Shown: positions 24,215-33,061 of the stretch, one piece after another
Layout of the letters: each line of letters starts with the position of its first letter
Position numbering within the stretch: the stretch's first letter is position 1
NCBI GenBank assembly: GCA_963556195.1
Contig: OY744520.1
Coordinates: 4,630,001-4,694,000, forward strand
Length of the DNA: 64,000 bases
Direction: 5' to 3'
Source of the DNA: Sepiola atlantica
Lineage: Eukaryota; Mollusca; Cephalopoda; Sepiida; Sepiolidae
The notes under the pieces: generated by a model
Database searches by the model: none
Seen by the model: only the letters and a program-made list of their open reading frames with translations
Told to the model about the DNA's origin: nothing
Made by a program: the position numbers and the translations under genes

Positions 24215-24775
24215 AAACTTAGTGGACCCCAAACAAGGCAGATTGCCACTGTAGACGTAAGGGGCTACTGAGAATATGGGTGAAAGTTTAGGCGGCATCC
24301 TAAATCTGGAGCTGTGCAGCAAGATACTTGTTCACATTAGTTTTAAATTTCTGCATGTCGGTATGGTCGGGGAACAGTGAGGGAGTTCCAAAGGACGGCA
24401 GCACGACGAAATGGGCTATTGCAGTAGAAGCTTCTCCGACACCTGGGGACCACTACAGATTTAGTTGTTTGCCAGGTTTGTTGAGTGTATTTACATCGAG
24501 CAGCACCAGAGTAGTAAGCTCATCGGAGATCATTATACTGAAGTACTCGTGAAACAAGCACAATGGGGCCACATTGCGGCGATAGGGGCAGGGGCTTGAG
24601 CTTGGTGAATAGTGAGGGACCTATCAGATTAAAGAGTCTTTTTTACCTCATCATCTCAGAGGGAGAGAGAGAGAGAGACTAGTTGAGGGTGCACTAACCC
24701 AGATGTTACAACAATACTCCATGCATAAGCGCATGGTGACTTTGTAGAGATATAAGATACTGTCAGAGGATGCGA
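24215..24775 (-). pseudogene. LINE reverse transcriptase 3' part, minus strand
   Basis: On the minus strand the sequence reads through TATCTTATATCTCTACAAAG and GCATGGAGTATTGTTG (the LYLYK and MEYCC blocks of jockey-like LINEs). It then reads AACTCCCTCACTGTTCC (NSLP-type), CGACATGCAGAAATTTAAAA (MQKFK) and the common 3' tail ending near 24215. Frames shift and stops intervene. A GA-rich microsatellite (24662-24681) interrupts it. It is the same family as 27985-29145, in inverted orientation. Confidence 0.8.
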
Positions 24776-24777
24776 AA

Positions 24778-25745
24778 CTAAGGGGTGGGGGGGTTGACCC
24801 TTACAACGAAAATAGTTTATAGTTACCTAGACATGAATCAAAATACCGAAAGAAGCTATTAAATATTTATTTTATTTTATTTATTTATTTTTTTATTTTA
24901 ATTATTTTATTATTTAATAGAAACTTACTACTTAAATGAAGTATTCTGGTTAATTAATCTTATCTTAGTATTGATTTTAACGATTTATAAATATATACTA
25001 AACATCTTTCACAAAAAAACACCGTAGTATAACAATCTTAATAGTTGCTGAGTCTATGAAACTAGCTCTAAAGTGTTGGACTTAAAAGAGACCAGCTGTG
25101 TTGTTGGCTTCCTATCCAAATGACCTAAATAGAACTCTGAATGCTAATTAATGCAACTTTAGACAGTAAAAAATTAGCCCCAAGTGAATTAGAATGTTAT
25201 CAATAAATTATAGAACTTATTAACTATTTAAAGGAATATTACTGAATTAAAATTTATAAATGTTCATACAACATTTAGGATGTACTAGCTTTGAACGAAA
25301 ACTTCAAAATGCGTATTAGTGGGTTCCCACGTGTGAGTTTGCTTTTTTCTTTGTTTTTTTTGTTGTTTGGTTTCACCCAATAGTGAACCACTGTATAATG
25401 TAGGTTTTTTCAAGACACTTTAATCCAATAACTTTTTAATCTTTGTGAATTAGTCTGATGATTTTGTAATGTTGCAGAGACGATATTGACATAAAATGTC
25501 GTTTGGCACAAGACAAATGAAACGGTTCGTTAAAAATATATCTCACAGAAATGTTATGTTTTGGGGAAATTTGAAAAAATAATAATAAAAATAATAAAAT
25601 AAAATGATGGTTATTGGAATATAATATGAACCTGACATATATTTGCTCTGTGGTCACTAATTGGCAATCATTGAGCTGAATCATTTAAGGAGAATGCAAA
25701 GTAAAAGGGCACTGATAGTATATGCTAATACATATATTGTCATGT
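24778..25745. other. AT-rich sequence with TTTA-rich patch
   Basis: No gene. An imperfect (TTTA)n patch lies at about 24862-24918. Other open frames are short. Confidence 0.5.
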
Positions 25746-25746
25746 A

Positions 25747-25748
<2 letters not shown>

Positions 25749-25794
<46 letters not shown>
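25749..25794. repeat. (TA)n microsatellite
   Basis: About 23 TA units with no recognisable adjoining element. Confidence 0.95.
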
Positions 25795-25797
<3 letters not shown>

Positions 25798-26068
25798 TTT
25801 TTAATTTGAGGATGGATGATGTCATAAAATTAGCTTCATTTTTTTAAATGTTGCCGAAAATTGTCATTCATTCTTCATTTTATTTCAAGAAAATTCTTTC
25901 TCGTAACGAATATGATGCCAATGCCAAGAAATTATATAATTAGTGTGTATATAAATTAAGTAATGATGGTTCACAATTGGCTCAGTATAGATACAAAATG
26001 TAAGTGCTTCAGTTTTTCTGATTGTCTCTTTTCTATAGAAAAATCTGGATCCGTTTAACAAAGGTTAA

Positions 26069-26402
26069 TTTGTATAATTTGGATTATTCGGACTCCGGTT
26101 ATTCTCACAACGTTTCCGCCGCTGTAACCTCCGGCTCTCTACATGTGTATTTTTTCGAACTCTGGAATATTCTGTCGAGCTTGGGAATCTAGACGGAATT
26201 ACGAAAGAAACCCTTTATTTAATCTACAGGGATAACTTGCTCTCGTTCCGTCGGCAATGACTGGAAGAAGTATTCGGTAATCTGCAATTTTCCGTATCGC
26301 CTGCCCCGAGTATTGAACCTTCAACCTGTAGAGGACTATCACTTAGAACTGAATGTTACTCAGTACTATATAAAGTAGTCCGAATAATCCAAATTTTACA
26401 AA
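26069..26402 (+). mobile_element. 334-bp TIR element (MITE-like), copy 2
   Basis: The terminal inverted repeats are 26 bp long: 26069-26094, beginning TTTGTATAATTTGG, and 26377-26402, ending CCAAATTTTACAAA, with one mismatch. The interior contains ACAACGTTTCCGC, TGTAACCTCCGG, CCCTTTATTTAATC, TTGCTCTCGTTCCGTC and TATTGAACCTTCAACC. It has no coding capacity. Length and termini fit a miniature inverted-repeat transposable element, and the superfamily is unclear. Target duplication is not clear beyond short A/T matches. Confidence 0.75.
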
Positions 26403-26404
26403 TC

Positions 26405-27725
26405 ATCAAATCTCATCTAAACAAAATCCGAAACAAAAGTGAATGTTTACAAATAATCTAATTATGCGGATAACAGTCCCAAATAAATGCCATTTTGGGA
26501 AAGCATGATTCCCACTGAAATCAAAGCGCAGGTTAATCATTAATATTATGTTGATTATTGTTAAGACTTTTTAATGGAATTTTAACCAAAATTAATCATC
26601 GGCTTCGTCCAAATATTCAGTTGCGTCAGTTTAAGAAGTCGTGCGTGAGTAAAATCAACTTCACTGAGTGAACAATGACGTGGTTACTTGAGAATGATAG
26701 TTTCTTATAGGTAAAGATACGAAAGAAATAACAAAGATGTCTACAAACATGGACTCAGGCAAAAACATTTTGCGTTTTCGTGATATCGTATATTTGTTTT
26801 ATTGATATTTTGTTGGCCCAACACATCTGTAAGATTTCATTTTTCTCATTAGTCGACAATCGTAAACTTCTTCCAAAGTCTTCCTGTGAACTTAATATTT
26901 CTGTTGTATAGATGCTGGTTTTATTTTTATTTTTATATTAATATAATCGATTACTTTGATCCATACTTGATTGCTGTTATATATTGCTATTTCACATCTG
27001 ACTGGTACAAAAAGTGGCCCGATTACATGCTTTGTTTCTGTTTGTGTGTTTTTACTGTTTAACACGAAGACCTGTCATAATTTTCCTCGTAAAATATTAT
27101 GCGCTTATTAAAAGATTTGCAAATGCCCTAATATTATGAACATGTCATATAATAAGATGGTCGTACCTCCATACGTTATGACCTTGATCACAGTCTCTCT
27201 GGAAAATTAGATCGTCGGACTGACTCCGAAATATCTCATATGTGTAAAATATTTAGACTTTCCCAATTCTAAAATGAATTGATTAAACCTTCATAATAGA
27301 CTACTATTGGCTCGTTGACTTAAACAATAAACAAAAACGACTCATTGCACTTTTTTTATGATCTGTCTGTGTTTGCGGCTGAAATAAGGATACTACTAAA
27401 TATACACATAAAAATATTGTAAAAAAACATTGCAATATTCATTCTAATGGGGTTTTCAAAAATTTAAATATGGTATGGGAAGGCAGAATATAAGTAATAT
27501 TCTTTCGTTTAACATGCAGTTTTCTGAAGAATTACACCGAAACTAGATCAATTTTCTATCCTATCTGTGTGTGTGTTTTTATTATATATACACAATAGAA
27601 AGTTAGCAAATCGAGAGAAATAGAGAGGCGGTCCGGAATAACGTGCTTTCAAAAAGTAACGTGATTAAAGAAGATTCAACAGAACGATGTAACACAAAGT
27701 TAATACTTTTTTCATGCGAGACCCC
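26405..27725. other. Unannotated sequence
   Basis: No supported gene or repeat. Open frames are shorter than 60 codons. Confidence 0.5.
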
Positions 27726-27727
27726 GA

Positions 27728-27787
27728 GCACATATTTGTATATAATAAGTAGCTACTTATTGCTACTTATTATATACAAATATGTGC
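27728..27787. repeat. Perfect 26-bp inverted repeat, 8-nt loop
   Basis: The arm at 27728-27753, starting GCACATATTTGTATATAATA, is the exact reverse complement of 27762-27787. The spacer TACTTATT repeats part of the arm. It would form a 60-nt hairpin in RNA on either strand. A quasi-palindrome corrected by template switching is a simple origin. A small-RNA precursor is possible but unsupported. Confidence 0.93.
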
Positions 27788-27984
27788 GAAATTAGCTTTT
27801 TCTTTTAAAAAGTTCTTAATTTCACAATTTATTTATTTGGTAATTCAATCAAACAAAATACAATAAAAATGTGTTCATATTTTTTTAATGGCAGCTTACA
27901 CTTTTTAAATCAATAACGGATTAAAGGATATAAATTTTGGTGACTGACGTTCTTAGCTACTTAGCTAATAAATATAAAACTGAA

Positions 27985-29145
27985 GAAAAATGCAGAAAGT
28001 CGTACCAACTGGTATTACTGGACAAATATTTGATATAATTAAATCCTTCCAACAACAAAAAAAGGTCCAGGTTGTCCTCGTTGGCCGTTCTATCTAAGCA
28101 ACATGACATGGTGTACCCCAAGGATCCATCCTATGACCTCTACTGTTCCTGATTTTCATAAATTATCTTCCTGATGTAATTAAGACTGAGATAGGAATAT
28201 TTGCTGATAACACCACGCCCTATTCTCGTTATGTGAGCAAATCCGATGCGCACATATCTGAGGCAATGGCTGAATCCTTAGACAATGACATCCAGTCTGT
28301 AGTGGATTGGGGTAAAAAATGGTCGGTAACTTTTAATGTCGCAAAGACAAAGCTCCTTTCCTTCAATAATTACAAGAAACATCTTCAACCACCGATTGTC
28401 ATGGTAAATAACACCCTACCTGAGAGTTCATCATTCAAACTCCTTTGCTTAACTTTCACAGATAAAATGAATTGAAACAAATACATTGAAAACATTTATA
28501 GGACTGCTGCAAAGAAGGGGGGCTCCCTTTACCGTGCTAGTAAACTTCTCATACCTGACATTATCCTATATCTCTACAAAGCCACAATCCGCCCATGCAT
28601 GGAGTATTGTTGCCACATATGAGCTGGTGCATCATCCACTAGTCCCTCCCTCTTAGACAAGGTCCAAAAAAAAGTCGTCAACTAAATGGGTCTCTCACTA
28701 TCTACAAAGTTCCAGCCCCTATACCGCCGCTGCAATGTTGCTTCCTTGTGCCTGTTTTAAAAGTACTTCAATGGATTGTGCTCTGATGAACTTTCTGCTC
28801 TAGTGCCCAACGATGCAAATTTTCCAGGCCAACCCGACAATCTGCCAAATCCCATCCGTTCACTGTGGAGGTCCTAGATGCCGAAGATATTTCTACTCTA
28901 AAAGCTTCTTTCTTTGTGTTGCTGGACTCTGGAACTCCCTCCATGCTCCCTGCCTTACTGATGATACTGACATGCAGTAATTTAAAACTAATGTAAACAG
29001 ACATCTCGCTGCACAGCTCCCGATTTAGGTTGACGCCGCCTTTAAAGTATTTTTTTTTAATTCTCACCCTTTTTCTCGGAAGCCTCTCACGTCTACAGTG
29101 GCGTACTGTCTTGTTTGGGGTGAACTATGAAAAAAAATATATATA
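27985..29145 (+). pseudogene. Jockey-like LINE ORF2 3' half with 3' tail
   Basis: A 5'-truncated LINE. The reading begins in the GIxGxIFDIIKSF block (about 28010) and passes the QGS-L-PLLFLIFINYLPDV block near 28125-28180. The catalytic segment FADNTTPYS near 28200 has the usual YADD/FADD replaced by FADN. An open frame at 28233-28475 follows with LDNDIQSVVDWGKKWSVTFN. It continues, with stops, through LYRASKLLIPDIILYLYKA, IRPCMEYCCHI and DKVQKKVVN to NSLP near 28935. The 3' tail ends with TTTGGGGTGAACTATG and A/T-rich sequence near 29140. Stops at several places and loss of a catalytic aspartate make it dead. Clade: jockey/CR1 superfamily. Confidence 0.87.
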
Positions 29146-29149
29146 TGCC

Positions 29150-29460
29150 ATATCTTTTAAAACATATCATTTTGTAAACGAATAACATTGCCATTTCCCG
29201 TTCAGATAATAATGGGTAACCTAAAATAGAAATATAAGAAAGTTTAGTTTTTAAAAACCTAACCAAACACATGTAAAAAAGGTCACTCATTATTTCAACA
29301 GAACAAAGAAACGGGGATGGATGACCCTATGGAAAACAGAACAATAGAATAAGAAATAAGAAGTACAATAAATCGTTTGTGAGAATCCCAACGATAGGTT
29401 TAGAGAATAACAAATAATCTAATTGGTTGACTAGCTAGATTAAACACTAAGTGTATATAT
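29150..29460. other. Unannotated sequence
   Basis: Nothing recognisable between the LINE tail and the repeat cluster at 29.5 kb. Confidence 0.5.
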
Positions 29461-29494
29461 ACAAGCATCCGGCAACACAAACTCCATGCATTTT

Positions 29495-29586
29495 AGCCTG
29501 ACGGGGATGAAACGCGGAATCCTCTATGTAGCTTATTTACCATAAATATATGTTCATAACTTACTATATATATATATATAAATTTA

Positions 29587-29618
<32 letters not shown>
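29495..29618. repeat. GATGAAACGCGGAATCCTC-type repeat with (TA)n
   Basis: GATGAAACGCGGAATCCTCT, TGTAGCTTATTTACC and ATAAATATATGTTCATAACT (29507-29560) run into interrupted (TA)n at 29561-29618. The same sequence family occurs at 51145-51255, where part of it is inverted into a hairpin. The class is unknown. Confidence 0.6.
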
Positions 29619-29623
29619 GTAAT

Positions 29624-29666
29624 CCACATACAGCCTGTTTCGCTGTTTCACAGTTCATCAGTGCGG
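29624..29666 (-). ncRNA. Compact type I hammerhead ribozyme
   Basis: On the minus strand all parts of a type I hammerhead lie within 43 nt. Stem I is CCGCA (29662-29666) with TGTGG (29624-29628), five pairs with one G-U. The core CTGATGA is at 29655-29661. Stem II is CTGT with ACAG around a GAA loop. Position 10.1 is A facing C, where G-C is usual. The core GAAA is followed by stem III, ACA with TGT around GGC. The cleavage site is GTA, cutting after A29629. Every invariant core base (CUGANGA, GAAA, U16.1, H17) is present. A (TA)n array begins just beyond the 3' end of the motif. Short stem III is typical of animal retrozyme and Penelope-type hammerheads. Confidence 0.85.
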
Positions 29667-29669
29667 CTA

Positions 29670-29731
29670 GAAAAATTGATAGCGATATCGATATATATAT
29701 ATATATATATTGATATCGCTATCAATTTTTC
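29670..29731. repeat. Perfect 20-bp inverted repeat around (TA)n
   Basis: GAAAAATTGATAGCGATATC at 29670-29689 is mirrored exactly at 29712-29731, with (AT)n between. The left arm is the 5' leader of the minus-strand hammerhead motif. The right copy has the leader but not the ribozyme. Confidence 0.92.
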
Positions 29732-29734
29732 TTT

Positions 29735-30888
29735 ATTATATATAAGTGTATATATAAATATATATATATATGAGTGTGTGTATGTGCGTCTGTTTGTTTA
29801 AAGGGAAAGAGAGAGTAGCTTATTCTCAATTAGTTAACCACGCCTGTTTAAAAAGCTAGACTGCCTTATAATTATCGTTAAGCTAAATAATTCCCTCGTG
29901 TGCCAAGTCAGTCGGGTAATTTGATATCAAATTATATGAACCAGAAAAGCTGATCAAAAAGTTAATCCGATTTGAATAGAATTTCAAGACATTTCGCTTG
30001 TTTTCTTTTTCTTGTAGACACATTATTTTGTATAAAAATGTGTTCGCGCTTATTCAACTCATATCAGTAATATCGCCATTTCATAAAACGTCTTTCACTT
30101 TTTATCTGGAAATAACAATATATACTAGCGGATCCTACCCAGCGTCGCATATAAGTTATCTAAATGGCATTGAGTGTACTAAACGAAAAAATAGAAAACT
30201 AGTTAACCATTAGGAAGATGAAGGGGGATATCTTACGTAAGAGCTGACTGATAATAGAATGCGACATAAGAGATGCAGAGACTCTTTTCGCTCAAAATTA
30301 GTTATTAAACTAAAACAAGAATGTATCGTAAATACTTATTTTGAAAGGATCCTTGTCTATATTAGCTGAATACTAGTAAAACATGTTCATCTAAATGTAT
30401 TCAATGATAAAATATACTAAAGCTCTGTTTACTTTTTCTTACTCTATATTATTTTATTACCTAATTTATTCGCATAATACAGCGGGGCTGTTAGTCAGAA
30501 TCAAATATCGCCTGTCAGATGCAATGTTATTGAGGTATTACGTCGAAGATCCAGCTGACGAGGTGATATAATATACATACATATATATATCACTCAATCA
30601 ATCTCACATGCTACAGTCTGCAGGGCATCTACTATTTTTACTGCACATATTAGAATGAATTAAATTAGTGGGTCAGGTACTCAGGTTTGCTTGACATTCA
30701 CACCAAGCGGTAAGCGGTCAGTGCTGATTCAACACATTCGCCAGTGACACAACACTATAACGTTCCACAACACACAGAAGGAAACATGAAATGCATAAGA
30801 TTATGAACAGGATTGTTACGAAATTAAATAGGCCCATATATTAATTGCACACGCTAGAAGCAAAATTTAAATGCTGGAATTTTGTAGC
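29735..30888. other. Unannotated sequence with a repeat-head remnant
   Basis: No gene. ATACTAGCGGATCCTACCCA at 30122 followed by GCGTCGC resembles the repeat heads at 6411 and 15108. AT-rich and featureless otherwise. Confidence 0.5.
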
Positions 30889-30889
30889 G

Positions 30890-31322
30890 CTTCCCAATTA
30901 TTTATAACATTTTAATTAAGGTTGTAATTTGAAATACCACAAATCTTACCAATTATTTGTAACATTTAAATTAAGGTTGCAATTTTAAATACCACAAATC
31001 TTACCAATTATCTGTAGCATTTTAATTAAGGTTGTAATTTTAAATACCACAAATCTTACCAATTATTTATAACATTTAAAAGTTGTAATTTGAAATACCA
31101 CAAATCTTACCAATTATTTGTAACACTTAAATTAAGGTTGTAATTTTAAATACCACAAATCTTACCAATTATTTATAACATTTAAAAGTTGTAATTTGAA
31201 ATACCACAAATCTTACCAATTATTTGTAACACTTAAATTAAGTTGTAATTTGAAATACCACAAATCTTACCAATTATTTGTAACATTTAAATTAAGGTTG
31301 TAATTAGAATTACCACAAATCT
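30890..31322. repeat. 55-bp minisatellite abutting the Tx1-like LINE
   Basis: About eight tandem copies of a 51-55-bp unit. Each contains TTACCAATTATTTGTAACAT, (T)TAAATTAAGGTTGTAATTT and AAATACCACAAATC. Short units lack a TTAAGG block. The last unit ends right where the GC content rises at the start of the LINE. The repeats may be 5' promoter monomers of the LINE, as in some L1 families, or an unrelated satellite. Confidence 0.9.
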
Positions 31323-31449
31323 GGTCCTATTTACGAAGTAAACTTGTTTGGTTTGCTTCGCGAAGGAAACTGACAAATTCCGGTACACAACTTGGTAACA
31401 TGCTGCAGAAGTTCAAGTTCTGCGCGACCAGGCCACCCCCCTGAACCAG

Positions 31450-33057
31450 ATGCAACCAGCGGTAAGTTTCTACGACAGGGAGGCTGTTAAACGTGAACTT
31501 CTACAAGACTTGAGAATCAGCTGTAGCAGTAGCAACGATAGTCTCGCTGGCGGTGGCAATCATCTGTACAGCAGCAACGACGAATCCTTCCGACGCTTTG
31601 CAGCAGACCTTCTCGGCCAAGAGTCAAAGGGGGTGTCGTCTCAAAGGGGGTGCCGTCCCTCCCTCTTACTCAGAAGACACTGGCAGCGTCGATAGATCAA
31701 TCTATCCCGGCCGGTCAAAGAACGCCGCAACAAGCAACTCCAATATCAACGTCTCCAGCGAAGACGGGAGCAGCCTGGGGGCCTCAGTCACAATTGTCCA
31801 AAAAGATTACAGGGATCTCTTCAACTCCACATACAAGGACCTGACGGACGGAAATATACTCCGACCCGCCGCAGGTTCTGTGGAAGAGTTAGAAAAGCGC
31901 ATACTAACGTTCGTCACGTCTGACGCAAAAACCAAAGGACTGACTAGGGGCCCCAAAGAAAAAATGGCCAAACTACTTGGGGATTTGAAGAACCCACCAA
32001 CACACATCTGTCAAAAGGGGTTTGCTTCATGGGATTTGCTGCTCCCAACAGCAGAGATCGCCACAAAACTGGCGAAATCAGACTTTGTACACGCCGGCAT
32101 CAAAATAAAACCGGAGTACCTGAGCCGCAGGAGAACTACAGTCTCCGTTCTTGGCATCCCCTGCTATATCAGCTCCAAACATTTTGGTGCTGTCATGAGC
32201 CAGTATGGGGACGTCGAAGCCATCATCCCGGTCCGAGGCCCCCATAACCTAATGGTAATGGACTACAAGATCGAAATGTGCCTGGACCTGGCCGGCTTCA
32301 AAGCTATTCCACCGCAGCTCAGGTACGCATCTTGGGCAATGTCCATCATTGTCGAAGGTAGACGACCCATCCGTTGGCACTGTAGAAACAGAGATGACTA
32401 TCTCTGCTGTTCAGTCCATAACGTCCCAATCCCCACCTCCTTCAATTGAACAGAACAGCCCCGCCCTTTTTGATTCCCCTCCCCCAGTCAAAAAAGAAGA
32501 GCCAGAGCCAGAGCAGGAAGTCTTCGTCGACGCCAGATCTGCTTCCCCCTCTCCTTCTCCGTTGTCGAGAACTGAGAGAACTCGAACACTCCCTATTCTT
32601 CCAGGTGACCGGATTTGTGAGGTGGAGCCTCAAACATCAGCAGTCAAATTATCGGCACGGCTAGTAAAAACCATCCGACCGCTGGAGCTTCTTACTCGGG
32701 CTCGGGGTCTTGATATAGACAAGCCACAAAACTTTCCCGACGTCCCCTTCGTAATTACCTTTGTCCGTGATACCAGAGTGGCATATGATTGAAGCAGCGG
32801 AGGGGGCAATCCCGTGTCTGAGGTTTGTGGAGGAGAAGCACGATTCCTTCAAGGATCTGAGAACTATGTGCACATGGCGGGTCCCTATTTACGTCCACCC
32901 TTCGTTTTATAGGGTCCTAAAATCAACTTTTTCTTTGGATGTCAGAGGTATTGCCCGAGACGGACGAATAACGTCCGAACTGCTTACCGGCAGTATCAGC
33001 CATGCCTGCGGAATCCTAGTCCCTGATGACTTCAAGCCGTTGATCGACACTGAATAG
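31450..33057 (+). pseudogene. LINE ORF1 (RNA-binding, zinc-knuckle-like), frameshifted
   Basis: ORF1 can be followed through three frames. The first, 31450-31695, starts MQPAVSFYDREAVKREL. The second, 31553-32449, carries QKDYRDLFNSTYKDLTDGNI, a basic stretch, VSVLGIPCYISSKHFGAVMS (an RRM-like fold signature in Tx1 ORF1 proteins) and WHCRNRDDYLCCS, a damaged CCHC-like knuckle. The third, 32349-32792, is acidic and Ser/Pro-rich. A final frame, 32761-33057, ends just 4 bp before the ORF2 start codon. The product would bind the LINE RNA in a ribonucleoprotein. Frameshifts near 31650, 32390 and 32780 prevent a full product. The family is inferred from its position and ORF2 partner. Confidence 0.7.
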
Positions 33058-33061
33058 AATA

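Noticed and set aside
28777..28800. CTGATGA as a hammerhead core
   Set aside because: It is part of LINE coding sequence, with no GAAA block or helices at the right spacing.
30549..30600. CTGACGA followed by GTGATATA/TATATCAC pairing
   Set aside because: Stem II would form, but the GAAA core and stem III are absent. The pairing is mostly TA-rich low-complexity sequence.
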